Made by a program: the position numbers and the translations under genes
Origin: UBA2882 sp051877575
Lineage (GTDB): Bacteria; Bacillota; Clostridia; Lachnospirales; Lachnospiraceae
DNA length: 64,000 nucleotides
Assembly (NCBI GenBank): GCA_051877575.1
Contig: JBJEJA010000046.1
Coordinates: 19,353 to 83,352 of the forward strand
Direction of reading: 5' to 3'
Shown: one piece after another, positions 27,181 to 35,742 of the stretch
Position numbering within the stretch: position 1 is the first letter of the stretch
Layout: each line of letters opens with the position of its first letter
The notes under the pieces: model-generated
Told to the model about the DNA's origin: nothing
What the model saw: the letters and a program-made list of their open reading frames with translations, nothing else
Database searches by the model: none

Positions 27181-27723
27181 ATGAAATTTTTATTGGAATT
27201 ATACTGGTCATTTTTCAGAATCGGAATTCTGACCTTCGGGGGCGGCTTGACAATGCTGCCTATGTTAAAATATGAAATTGTGGAGAAAAAGCAGTGGACG
27301 ACGGAGGATGAACTGTTGGACTGTTATGCTATCGGGCAGTGTACGCCGGGGATCATTGCAGTCAATACCGCCACCTATGTAGGGTATAAAAAAGCGGGGA
27401 TACCGGGCGGCATCTGGGCAACCCTGGGGATGATTTCTCCTTCGTTGTTCATCATTACCGTGGTGGCGGCATTTTTAAAAGAATTTATGGATAATGTGTG
27501 GCTGCAGCATGCGCTGATGGGAATCCGCGGTATTATCTGTGCCCTGATGCTCAATACGGTGCTGACGCTGGCAAAGAAAAGTCTGGTGCATCCGGTCTGC
27601 TACGGAATCTGCATCGCAGCCTTTATCCTTGCAATGTTTACACCGGTTCCTACGGTAGCCATCGTTGTACTTTCGGCAATTGCGGGAAATCTGTTGGCAA
27701 GGTTCGGAGGGAAGGTGCAATGA
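27181..27723 (+). CDS. Chromate transporter, first half (CHR family)
   Basis: About 180 residues with five to six membrane helices and the CHR signature FFRIGILTFGGGLTMLPML...IGQCTPGIIAVNTATYVGYK. It is the N-terminal partner of a split two-gene CHR exporter. The second half overlaps by 4 bp. In anaerobes the physiological substrate may not be chromate. ATG 27181 is preferred over 27160 because CGGAG lies 8 nt upstream. Confidence 0.9.
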   Translation: MKFLLELYWSFFRIGILTFGGGLTMLPMLKYEIVEKKQWTTEDELLDCYAIGQCTPGIIAVNTATYVGYKKAGIPGGIWATLGMISPSLFIITVVAAFLKEFMDNVWLQHALMGIRGIICALMLNTVLTLAKKSLVHPVCYGICIAAFILAMFTPVPTVAIVVLSAIAGNLLARFGGKVQ

Positions 27724-28277
27724 AAGAAATGCTGTCTGTATTTTTTGAATTTTTTAAGATTGGTCTTTTTGCCGTGGGCGGAGGTCCTGCAACCATTCCG
27801 TTTCTTATGGAACTGAGCGAAAAAACAAACTGGTACTCCATGGAAGAACTGACCAATATGATTGCAATCAGTGAATCGACACCGGGACCTATCGGGCTGA
27901 ATATGGCAACTTATGTGGGTTTCCACACTTTGGGCATCTTCGGTGGATTGGTTTCTTCTATCGGGTTGACGCTGCCAAGTGTCGTTGTCATCATCCTGAT
28001 TGCTAAGTTTTTGAATAACTTCAATGAAAATCCCTATGTGAAAAAGGCGTTTTGGGGAATTCGTCCGGCAGTTACCGCACTGATCTTTGCCGCAGTGCTC
28101 AGCATGTGCAAAGCATCTCTTTTTGTGGTGAACGATGCCGGTCTTCAGCCTGCCGTCGGAAGCATTATCATCTGTGTTGCGGCTTTCGGGCTCTTGCAGA
28201 TCAAGAAGTTAAAAAAGCTGCACCCGGCAGTCTGGATACTGGGTGCAGCGGTATTGGGGATCGTATTCCGGTTGTAG
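27720..28277 (+). CDS. Chromate transporter, second half (CHR family)
   Basis: 185 residues, about six membrane helices, with the matching signature FFKIGLFAVGGGPATIPFLM...ISESTPGPIGLNMATYVGF. It pairs with the preceding gene (ATGA overlap) and presumably has the opposite membrane orientation. The last 20 codons double as a transcription terminator for the gene on the other strand. Confidence 0.9.
   Translation: MKEMLSVFFEFFKIGLFAVGGGPATIPFLMELSEKTNWYSMEELTNMIAISESTPGPIGLNMATYVGFHTLGIFGGLVSSIGLTLPSVVVIILIAKFLNNFNENPYVKKAFWGIRPAVTALIFAAVLSMCKASLFVVNDAGLQPAVGSIIICVAAFGLLQIKKLKKLHPAVWILGAAVLGIVFRL
28211..28248 (-). terminator. Terminator of the GH3 gene, lying inside the chromate transporter coding sequence
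   Basis: Read on the minus strand, CTGCACCC and GGGTGCAG pair over a partly pairing loop and are followed by six T (the AAAAAA at 28211-28216). It lies 53 bp past the stop of the minus-strand GH3 gene. On the plus strand no T run follows, so it acts in one direction only. Confidence 0.75.
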
Positions 28278-28300
28278 CAGGTAGTATAGAATTTCCTCGA

Positions 28301-30475
28301 CTACCTCGGAGTCGTATATTCCCGGTCAATATGGATCTTTGCCACACTTCTGACATCGTCGCAGGCAAAAGCGGCACAGATTTCGTAATCTCCGGGAAGA
28401 GTTACATAGCATTTTCGCTCCTCGTCATAATAGGAAAAGCTATAGGCATCAAAGACCGCATGGAAATCTTTTGTTTCGCCGGCTTTCAGGAACTGCTTGT
28501 CAAAGCCGCGCAGCTCCTTGACGGGACGTTTGACCGCTGAGTCAATGGGCCTGATATAAAACTGGACTGTCACAGCACCGTCTCTGTTTCCGCTGTTGGT
28601 AACGGGGACAGAGACTTCTGTGGAAAGGGAAGGAATGGTGCAGATACCGTCTTTGCAGCCGCCTGTTTCCGCAACGGAAGCAGAGACCTTACCAAAGGAA
28701 AACTCTGTGTAGGACAGACCATGGCCGAAAGCAAAAGCCGGTTTCACGTCATAAGTATCAAAATAGCGGTAACCTACATAAATGTCTTCGTTGTAACGGA
28801 CTTTATCATTGCCGGGAAACTCTCCGAGTTTGTGAGCCGGAGAATCTTCTAAAACGAGTGGCAGCGACATGGTCAGTTTACCCGAAGGATTGGATTCGCC
28901 GAAAACGGTTCTGGCAAAAGCGAGTCCGCCCTGCATACCGTTGTAGGAATAATAGAGGAGTGCTTTCACATCGCCCAGCCACTCGTGCATATCCACAGGA
29001 CTTCCGGCAATCATGGTTACGATCATATCCGGTCTGACCTTCAACAACTCTTTGATGATATGATCCTGTCCGTTGGGCAGGCGCATATCTTCCTTATCTT
29101 TTCCTTCCACATCATAGTCATGGTTTAATCCGCCTACAAAGATGACGGCATCCGCGTCCCGGCATGCTGACTTGGCATTTGCCAGATATTTTTCATCCAG
29201 TGCGGCGATTTCTTCCGGCTCTGCTTTCTTGACGGGATTGCCGCCGGCACCCTGACCGTTTTCGTCATGTCCCCATGCATTTCCGATTACATAATTGTAG
29301 TAGCCCGGTTCATAGACAACCTGACAATTGCCGCCCAGCACCATTTTCAATCCCAGAAGAGGAGAAATTTCATACAATGCTTTGATCTCGGCACTTCCGC
29401 CGCCCAATGCGTGTATACGGTTGGCATTGTCACCGATGACCAGCAATTTTTTGATTCTCTTTTTATCCAGAGGCAGGATTTTTTCATCATTCTTCAAAAG
29501 AATAATACTTTCTTCCGCCGTCCTTAACAGTTTTTCACCGGAAGAAGGTGCGTTATAAGTGCCGCTCTTGCGTTCTCCGTCCGACATATGGATCCGATTC
29601 ATGACATTCAGGATGTGCATGACTTTTTCGTCCAGTTTCTCCATCGGGACTCTGCCGTCTTCTACAGCGGTTTTGAGCGGATTGGCAAAATAATATTCAT
29701 CAAAGTTATTGGTGGTACGCATATCCACATCGATGCCGGCATTACCGGCTTCTTCCGTATCATGGATGCTGCCCCAGTCGGAAACAACGATGCCGTCAAA
29801 ACCCCATTCACCCCGCAGAATTTCATCCAACAGATAAGGATGGTGGGAGCAGTAGGTTTCTCTGAATTTATTATAGGAACCCATGAGCCCGTAAGTATTT
29901 CCTTCTTTGACTGCCGCACGGAATGCGGGAAGATAGATTTCAAACAAAGCCCGTTCGCTGACATAGGTGTCCACGTCGTTTCTGCGGGTTTCCTGATTGT
30001 TCAGGGCATAATGCTTGACGCAGGCGGATACGTCATTTTCCTGTACGCCTTGAATATAGGGGACAGCCATGCGTCCTGACAGATAAGGATCTTCGCTCAT
30101 ATATTCAAAGTTCCTGCCGCATAAAGGAGAGCGGTGGATGTTGACACCCGGCCCCAGGATCATATCCTTGCCTCTGCCGCGGGTTTCTTCGCCGAGAATC
30201 TGTCCGGTTTCATAAGCACGTTCCGGATTGAAGGTAGAAGCCAGTGCCGTATTACTTGGCAGATATGAGGTATAATCATCGGAAAATCCTTTGGGGAACC
30301 ATTCGGTTTTTTCGTATTCCAGTCTGACACCCATAGGTCCGTCAGAATAAGTAAAGGCAGGAATGTCCAGCCGTTCCACTGCTTTTGTCTGAAACAAAGC
30401 AGCGCCGTGCACCATGCCGATTTTTTCATCTAATGTCATGCTGTTGCAAAGAGATTTCAGTTCATTCTGTGTCAT
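28301..30475 (-). CDS. Glycoside hydrolase family 3 beta-glucosidase, cytoplasmic
   Basis: About 724 residues from ATG 30475 (AAAGGACAG upstream). The frame extends 25 codons further but without family similarity. The N-terminal TIM barrel has IPAFTYSDGPMGVR and the nucleophile Asp in DGIVVSDWGS. An alpha/beta sandwich follows (LVIGDNANRIHALGGGSAEI), then a C-terminal fibronectin III-like domain. No signal peptide, so it probably splits imported beta-glucosides. Divergent from an AraC-type gene that may control it. Confidence 0.93.
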   Translation of the reverse strand: MTQNELKSLCNSMTLDEKIGMVHGAALFQTKAVERLDIPAFTYSDGPMGVRLEYEKTEWFPKGFSDDYTSYLPSNTALASTFNPERAYETGQILGEETRGRGKDMILGPGVNIHRSPLCGRNFEYMSEDPYLSGRMAVPYIQGVQENDVSACVKHYALNNQETRRNDVDTYVSERALFEIYLPAFRAAVKEGNTYGLMGSYNKFRETYCSHHPYLLDEILRGEWGFDGIVVSDWGSIHDTEEAGNAGIDVDMRTTNNFDEYYFANPLKTAVEDGRVPMEKLDEKVMHILNVMNRIHMSDGERKSGTYNAPSSGEKLLRTAEESIILLKNDEKILPLDKKRIKKLLVIGDNANRIHALGGGSAEIKALYEISPLLGLKMVLGGNCQVVYEPGYYNYVIGNAWGHDENGQGAGGNPVKKAEPEEIAALDEKYLANAKSACRDADAVIFVGGLNHDYDVEGKDKEDMRLPNGQDHIIKELLKVRPDMIVTMIAGSPVDMHEWLGDVKALLYYSYNGMQGGLAFARTVFGESNPSGKLTMSLPLVLEDSPAHKLGEFPGNDKVRYNEDIYVGYRYFDTYDVKPAFAFGHGLSYTEFSFGKVSASVAETGGCKDGICTIPSLSTEVSVPVTNSGNRDGAVTVQFYIRPIDSAVKRPVKELRGFDKQFLKAGETKDFHAVFDAYSFSYYDEERKCYVTLPGDYEICAAFACDDVRSVAKIHIDREYTTPR

Positions 30476-30609
30476 AACATCTGTCCTTTCGTGTATATCT
30501 GAATAGTTACGATAAAAGAGTAGTGCAGAAGAAAAAGAAAAGATACACAAATCCTGATATTTTTGTTAAAATTATGATGTATTTGGTAAAAAAAAATCGC
30601 AAGTTTTTT

Positions 30610-31395
30610 ATGATGTCGGGAACGGATGTGAAGAAAATGGCAATGGAAAAGCAACTGCGGCAAAAGCTGTTTGCAGATCGGGAACAGCAGAATTATCATG
30701 CACCTTACGGTAAGGAATACAGTTATTATGATGCTGTGAAAAATGGCGATATCAGGACTTTGAGGGATCAATGGCTCCAAAGTCCTATTTATGAATCGGA
30801 AGGTCTGGGAGAATTGTCAGAGAATCCGGTTAGGAACATCCTGTATCATGTCATTGTTTCCGTCGCCATGGTTTCCAGATACTGTATAGAAGGCGGATTG
30901 GAGCCGGAAACCGCATATAGCTTAAGCGATCTTTATATCCAACGGGCAGATCTGTGCAAGACGAAGGAAGAATTGGGAGAACTTCACAGGGAAATGACTT
31001 TGGATTTTGCTTCCCGTATGAGAAAACTGCAGAAGGAGAATGTATATTCCAGGCATGTTATCATTTGTATGGAATATATATATGAACATCTTCATGAAAA
31101 GATCGGCATGAAAGATATGGCAAGAGTAACGGGACTTCATGAAAATTATCTTTCCCGACTGTTTAAGCAGGAAACGGGAATGACTATTTTGCAATATATA
31201 CAGGATAAAAAACTGGAGCAGGCGGAATATATGTTGAAGCATACGGATGCAGATATTTCGGAAATTGCAAGCGATTTGAGTTTTTCCTCCCAGAGTTATT
31301 TTATCCAGGTGTTCAAAAGGAAGAACGGAAAGACGCCAAAAGAATATAGAAATTGCTATTTCAGACGAAATTTGAAACATGATCTTCGATTTTAA
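30610..31395 (+). CDS. AraC-family transcriptional regulator
   Basis: The frame is open from 30523, which would leave only 47 bp to the divergent glucosidase start. An internal ATG at 30610/30613 is therefore preferred, giving about 261 residues. The C-terminal ~100 residues form the double helix-turn-helix of AraC proteins (IGMKDMARVTGLHENYLSRLFKQETG, then ISEIASDLSFSSQSYFIQVFKRKNGKTPKEYR). The N-terminal domain is not a recognisable cupin. It probably regulates the divergent GH3 gene. Confidence 0.85.
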   Translation: MMSGTDVKKMAMEKQLRQKLFADREQQNYHAPYGKEYSYYDAVKNGDIRTLRDQWLQSPIYESEGLGELSENPVRNILYHVIVSVAMVSRYCIEGGLEPETAYSLSDLYIQRADLCKTKEELGELHREMTLDFASRMRKLQKENVYSRHVIICMEYIYEHLHEKIGMKDMARVTGLHENYLSRLFKQETGMTILQYIQDKKLEQAEYMLKHTDADISEIASDLSFSSQSYFIQVFKRKNGKTPKEYRNCYFRRNLKHDLRF

Positions 31396-31409
31396 GAAAG
31401 GAATTTTTT

Positions 31410-31952
31410 ATGTCAGAACATATCACAACAGCAAATAAGATTCATTTTAAACCATTAGAGCCCAGGAAAGAGGATATTATCATTGAGGATATTGCCCATG
31501 CGTTATCGTTGATGACCAGAGCGAACGGGCATTTTCCGGAATTTTATTCTGTCGGACAGCACTGTATCGGATGTTATAAGGAGGCTGTCGCAAGGGGAAT
31601 GGGAGAAAGGATCGCATTAATGTGTCTTTTACATGATGCCAGTGAAGCTTATATTGCTGATATCACCAGACCTGTGAAAAAAGAATTAAAGGAGTACCTT
31701 GCCATTGAAAAGCGATTGCAGGATGCAATTTATGAGCGTTTTCTGGGGTCAGTGCCTGTAGGAGAGGAAGAACAGGCGGTATCATTGATTGATGATGCCA
31801 TGTTGTTTCATGAGTTCTATCACTACATGGGTGAAAAGATCGTGGACGGAGAGCCGGAACTGCTGACGGAGCCGGATTTTTATGAGAGACCGTTTCGGGA
31901 AGTGGAAAAAGAGTATCTTGCCATATTCGAGAAGTCCATGAAAACGAAATAA
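31410..31952 (+). CDS. HD-domain phosphohydrolase
   Basis: 180 residues. Metal-binding HD pattern: H in SVGQHCIGC, the HD pair in CLLHDASEAYIADI, and a later Asp in LIDDAMLFHE. Close in plan to YfbR-like 5'-nucleotidases and related HD hydrolases. The start follows AAGAAAGGA, 15 bp after the regulator. Substrate not known. Confidence 0.8.
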   Translation: MSEHITTANKIHFKPLEPRKEDIIIEDIAHALSLMTRANGHFPEFYSVGQHCIGCYKEAVARGMGERIALMCLLHDASEAYIADITRPVKKELKEYLAIEKRLQDAIYERFLGSVPVGEEEQAVSLIDDAMLFHEFYHYMGEKIVDGEPELLTEPDFYERPFREVEKEYLAIFEKSMKTK

Positions 31953-32016
31953 GACAGAAAAATACGGTACAAAATAAAAACTTTGGCATATCATAACAAA
32001 AAGGGGTGGGAAAGCC

Positions 32017-32250
32017 ATGTCTTTTGATGATATGTGTAAAAAAGAAGTAATCAGCATAAAGGATTGCCGAAAACTGGGTCACGTGGTAGATATGGAATTT
32101 GATGAATGTAAAGGGTGTATCTGTAAAATTGTAGTAGCCCCAAGAGCAGGGATCCTGAATTTTTTCTGTTGCGGAGATGAAGTTGTCATTCCCTTTTGTA
32201 ATATCAAGCAGATTGGCCCGGATATTATTCTGGTGGATTTTTGTTGTTAG
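32017..32250 (+). CDS. YlmC/YmxH family sporulation protein (PRC barrel)
   Basis: 77 residues with the PRC-barrel pattern EVISIKDCRKLGHVVDMEFDE...IVVAPR...IPFCNIKQIGPDIILVD. Members of this small family are widespread in spore-forming Firmicutes and their molecular role is not established. A GGGGTGGG site precedes the ATG. The Cys-rich ends (CKGCICK, FFCCG) are a detail of this copy. Confidence 0.8.
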   Translation: MSFDDMCKKEVISIKDCRKLGHVVDMEFDECKGCICKIVVAPRAGILNFFCCGDEVVIPFCNIKQIGPDIILVDFCC

Positions 32251-32275
32251 ATTTCCATTAGTTACCATAAAGCAG

Positions 32276-32304
32276 TTGACATAAATTTTATCATGGAATA
32301 TAAT
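32276..32304 (+). promoter_or_regulatory. Consensus sigma-A promoter of nrdR
   Basis: TTGACA (32276-32281), 17 bp, TATAAT (32299-32304): a full match to consensus. It lies 80 bp before the nrdR start. Confidence 0.88.
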
Positions 32305-32384
32305 GTAACTAAATTACGTCGCATACATAGATATTGTGTCTGCGGATAACCAAAAATGAAACAAAATGAGGGAGAGTTACAAAT

Positions 32385-32837
32385 ATGAAATGTCCGTTTT
32401 GTGGTCATGAAAATACCAGAGTAATCGATTCCAGACCGGCAGAGGAAAATAATTCCATCAGACGCCGTCGTGTCTGTGACGAGTGTGATAAGCGTTTTAC
32501 CACTTATGAAAAAGTTGAAACGATACCGCTTATCATTATTAAAAAAGATAATAACCGGGAAACTTATGATCGTGCCAAGATAGAAGCAGGCGTGCTTCGT
32601 GCCTGCCACAAGAGACCTGTCAGTGCAAATCAGATCACAAGACTGATAGAGGATGTGGAAACACAGATTTTCAACATGGAGGAAAAGGAAATCCCTTCCA
32701 ATAAAATCGGTGAACTTGTAATGTCCAAGCTGAAAGATCTGGATGCGGTTGCTTATGTCAGATTTGCATCCGTATATCGTGAATTTAAAGATGTGAATAC
32801 CTTTATGGACGAGTTGAAGAAAGTACTGGATAAGTAG
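32385..32837 (+). CDS. nrdR: Transcriptional repressor NrdR
   Basis: 150 residues, the standard size. An N-terminal zinc ribbon (CPFCGHENTRVIDSR ... CDECDKRFTTYE) binds DNA. The ATP-cone that follows (PLIIIKKDNNRETYDRAKIEAG) senses ATP/dATP. It represses ribonucleotide reductase genes and so should act on nrdDG in this window. GGGAGAG site upstream. Confidence 0.96.
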   Translation: MKCPFCGHENTRVIDSRPAEENNSIRRRRVCDECDKRFTTYEKVETIPLIIIKKDNNRETYDRAKIEAGVLRACHKRPVSANQITRLIEDVETQIFNMEEKEIPSNKIGELVMSKLKDLDAVAYVRFASVYREFKDVNTFMDELKKVLDK

Positions 32838-32848
32838 GCGATTTGATT

Positions 32849-33130
32849 ATGGCAATGAATGAAAAGCAGAAAGCAGAGCTGGAAAAAGTAGACAGGAAAA
32901 TAAAGTTTTTGACAAACCTCAGGCTGGGGATTTTATTTGTGGCCCTGTTGGATGTATTGGTTATTTTTTACGGGGATAAGTTTGCGGAAGGTGCATCCTG
33001 GCTTTTGTATTTTAAAGCATATTCCTACAATATTCTGGGAATTGCAATCTTTATTATTTTGATTACGATCATTATCAGAATGTTTCTGGTGGCAAAGCAT
33101 AATCATATTGTCAGGGAAAGCAGAGATTAA
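32849..33130 (+). CDS. Small membrane protein, unknown
   Basis: About 93 residues from ATG 32849 (frame opens at TTG 32843). A charged N-terminal helix (NEKQKAELEKVDRKIKF) is followed by two membrane helices at about residues 26-44 and 64-83 and a short basic end. It begins 11 bp after nrdR and is probably co-transcribed. No family is recognised. Confidence 0.65.
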   Translation: MAMNEKQKAELEKVDRKIKFLTNLRLGILFVALLDVLVIFYGDKFAEGASWLLYFKAYSYNILGIAIFIILITIIIRMFLVAKHNHIVRESRD

Positions 33131-33162
33131 AACAAAAATAAATATGGAAAATAAGGAATAAA

Positions 33163-33210
33163 AAACCGCGGTTCGCATTCAAATTATGAAACGGACCGCG
33201 GTTTCTTTAT
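33163..33210. terminator. Bidirectional terminator after the nrdR unit and the minus-strand regulator
   Basis: AAACCGCGGT (33163-33172) pairs with ACCGCGGTTT (33195-33204). T-rich sequence flanks the stem on both strands. It overlaps the last codon of the convergent minus-strand gene. Confidence 0.85.
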
Positions 33211-34688
33211 TCAGAACGTCTGTTCGGGGGGGGGGGTAAAAGTTGTTTTAATTCCTGAATGCTGTTTTGGAATATGGCTGAAGTTTCCTCCAAATCGTAT
33301 ACCAAATCGTGACCGGAAAGATTCATCAGGAACTCATTAAAAGAATCGATGATGTTAGGTTCTTTTATGATACAGGTCTGTGTCTGACCGGTATCCGGAT
33401 GAGTATAGGTAAATAAAATGGATGAGTTATCAAAGGTAAATAATTCCATTTGGGGATGAAACACCTCATCTTTTACCATATATAATTTCAATGAACCTGT
33501 CTGATTGGATTGTATCATTCGATTTAATATGGTAATACGGTCTTTCGTATTCAGAGGATGATACAGGTCGTAAGGGATCTGATAGATCAAACCATTACGG
33601 ACAAAATCTTCGTAACCTGCTTGGTTAAAAATGGAAATGGAAGAATTAAGTTTCTTTAGGTTTTCACACTGAGACAGCAGCATTGTAGTCAGAAACTGTT
33701 GTTGTTCTTCCGGCAGGTCTTCATTGATGGAATTCCGGATAATATTGTTATCCACAAAAGCTGTGATACAAGGCTGTGTTTCCAATGAATGGGAAAAAGT
33801 CGCATTGACTGTGGACGATATAAAAATGGATAAAAGAGAAGGGGTATCAACTGCATCCAGTAAGGGTAGGGAATTCTGCAGAAGCTGTTGAAAATGCTGC
33901 AGGTAATGAGCTACAGCGGAATCCGGCAAAATCAAGGCGGTTTCGCAATCTGAGGATACCAAAAAAACATTATGGTTACATATAATGTAATAGGTAAACG
34001 GGGCTCCCGCTACATTGGCTGAGTTGTTTTCTTCATAGTAGTAATATAAAGAACAATTGGTCGGATTGGACAGTGCAAAAGGAAACAACGTGGATAATAA
34101 GCGTAGATTAAATAAAGAAGCTTCTGTATTTCCACGGGATGTTTTCACAAACGGTGCGATGTGCCGAATCTGCAGGGTACTGTAATAGGGAATCTGAAGC
34201 TGTTCATACAGGTCGCTGAAAAAACGGTTATGAAAATGAGAGACGGCATAAAGGTATGTGTTCGACTCCTGTACAATATTATAAGATATAATCTGGCAGA
34301 TGACTTTGATGATATTAAACTGACCTTTGATCATATGACAATCCTGAACAGGAGCGCTGATTGGTGTAAAAGGAATACCTGCTTCGGAATACAAAGAAGT
34401 ATCGCTTATATTGATATTCTCAATCAAGTCTTTGATATACATATGTTTTTGATAGGTAATTTCGCCAATCTGAGAAACTAAGAAGGATTTGTCCAATTCT
34501 TTCTTCTCTGTAGGTGTGAGATTAAGGTAAGGAAGCAGTTTGTTCAGATTTTCCGGACTGATTGGACGTTCTCCGGATATGGCTCTTTGCAGAGTTGTTC
34601 GATTAACTTTACTAATATAAGAAAGTGAGTAGATCGTGTAATTGCTTTTATCAATATACTCTTTCAACAATTCATTTATTGCTTTCAT
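33207..34688 (-). CDS. HTH-type regulator of unknown family, divergent from the capsule operon
   Basis: 493 residues from ATG 34688 (GGGAGGA upstream). The N-terminal ~60 residues look like a helix-turn-helix (NYTIYSLSYISKVNRTTLQRAISGERPIS), Xre-like. The rest has no recognised domain and is predominantly globular. The gene faces the cpsB operon across a 300-bp AT-rich gap with repeated motifs, so it is a candidate capsule regulator. An 11-C tract close to its 3' end (coding for PPPP) makes the last residues prone to slippage. Confidence 0.75.
   Translation of the reverse strand: MKAINELLKEYIDKSNYTIYSLSYISKVNRTTLQRAISGERPISPENLNKLLPYLNLTPTEKKELDKSFLVSQIGEITYQKHMYIKDLIENINISDTSLYSEAGIPFTPISAPVQDCHMIKGQFNIIKVICQIISYNIVQESNTYLYAVSHFHNRFFSDLYEQLQIPYYSTLQIRHIAPFVKTSRGNTEASLFNLRLLSTLFPFALSNPTNCSLYYYYEENNSANVAGAPFTYYIICNHNVFLVSSDCETALILPDSAVAHYLQHFQQLLQNSLPLLDAVDTPSLLSIFISSTVNATFSHSLETQPCITAFVDNNIIRNSINEDLPEEQQQFLTTMLLSQCENLKKLNSSISIFNQAGYEDFVRNGLIYQIPYDLYHPLNTKDRITILNRMIQSNQTGSLKLYMVKDEVFHPQMELFTFDNSSILFTYTHPDTGQTQTCIIKEPNIIDSFNEFLMNLSGHDLVYDLEETSAIFQNSIQELKQLLPPPPNRRSE
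33226..33236. repeat. Homopolymer of 11 G (C on coding strand)
   Basis: Eleven consecutive G on the plus strand at the 3' end of the regulator gene. Loss of one base would replace the last residues with a longer tail (RTDVLNKETAV...). Gain of one base would give a slightly shorter one. It is the only long GC homopolymer noticed in the window. Confidence 0.9.
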
Positions 34689-34788
34689 GATATTTTCCTC
34701 CCTGATGTAAAATATGTAGAAAAAGTAACAAAACGTACGCAATTTGTACTTATTGTATGATGCTTTTTTATAAAAATCTAGTCAAAAA

Positions 34789-34929
34789 TTATGTGTCACA
34801 TAATTTGTCACATATTAAAAATATAGAATAAATTGGATGATTTGCAAATTTCAAATTTTATTTTAAGACACAAAAAAGACACAAAAGTGAGAAAAGTAAT
34901 AAAAAAAAGGTCACATTTTTTGTCCCATA
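34789..34929. promoter_or_regulatory. Capsule-operon control region with TGTCACATA repeats
   Basis: The 300 bp between the regulator and cpsB hold a perfect 15-bp palindrome, TTATGTGTCACATAA, at 34789-34803. TGTCACATA occurs at 34794 and again 12 bp later at 34806. Two degenerate copies (GGTCACATT, TGTCCCATA) lie near 34909 and 34921. Two GACACAAAA copies lie between them. The palindrome is a plausible operator for the divergent HTH protein. TTGTCA at 34805 is a possible -35 but no good -10 follows, so the promoter is not placed. Confidence 0.5.
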
Positions 34930-34988
34930 TTGCGAAAGCGAATGGGAAAAGTTACCGTTAAAAGGAGGCTGAATGCAGGGGGAAAATT

Positions 34989-35717
34989 ATGAATGGAATC
35001 ATAGACATTCACAATCACATACTGCCCGGCGTGGATGATGGACCCGCGAATTTGGAAGAGACCGTTCAGATGCTTTCACAAGCTGTTGGGGAAGGGATTA
35101 CCGCAGTCATCGCCACACCCCATTACCATCCGGGAAGAGGAACGACAGATATATCCAAAACAGAACAGATCTTGTCAAAGGTGCAGGAAATCGCTGCGGG
35201 GGAAGGGATTCCCATCAAAATCTATCCCGGTAATGAAATTTTTTACCATGATGCCATAATAGAAAATCTGGATTCCCAAAAAATATTGACCATGAATAAA
35301 ACGGAATATACACTGACAGAGTTTTATCCGGAGCATCCTTACAACACCATCAGGCAGGGATTGAACTGTATCGTGTCAGGCGGCTATATTCCGATTCTTG
35401 CGCATGCAGAGAGATATGTCGAAATGCTGAAGAATCCTGATTATATTGACGATTTGATAGAAATGGGATGTTATATCCAACTCAATGCTTCGAGTATCAT
35501 GGGAGATCATGGGAGGAAGATTAAGTCATTCTGTAATCGATTGTTAAAGAATGAAATGGTTCATTTTGTTGCAACAGATGCACACCATGCTTCAGGCAGC
35601 AGAACCATGCAGCTGCAAAAATGTGCAATCTATATTGAAAAGAAATATGGCAGAGATTATGCGGAAAAGCTCTTTGTCGGGAACCCGTCTTTGCTTTTAA
35701 AAGGAGTATACATTTAA
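34989..35717 (+). CDS. cpsB: Capsular polysaccharide tyrosine-protein phosphatase CpsB/Wzh
   Basis: 242 residues of the PHP-type, manganese-dependent phosphotyrosine phosphatase family. N-terminal IDIHNHILPGVDDGP supplies the first metal-binding His pair and Asp. ATPHYHPG and a late VATDAHH supply others. It dephosphorylates the BY-kinase CpsD and so controls chain length. First gene of the capsule operon. Confidence 0.93.
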   Translation: MNGIIDIHNHILPGVDDGPANLEETVQMLSQAVGEGITAVIATPHYHPGRGTTDISKTEQILSKVQEIAAGEGIPIKIYPGNEIFYHDAIIENLDSQKILTMNKTEYTLTEFYPEHPYNTIRQGLNCIVSGGYIPILAHAERYVEMLKNPDYIDDLIEMGCYIQLNASSIMGDHGRKIKSFCNRLLKNEMVHFVATDAHHASGSRTMQLQKCAIYIEKKYGRDYAEKLFVGNPSLLLKGVYI

Positions 35718-35742
35718 GAATATGCAAGGAGAAAGTACAAAC

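Noticed and set aside
32325..32345. ACATAGATATTGTGT in the nrdR leader as an NrdR box
   Set aside because: Only partly palindromic and off-centre relative to the ACACAATATATTGTGT-type consensus; no similar site was found before nrdD, so not listed as a feature.
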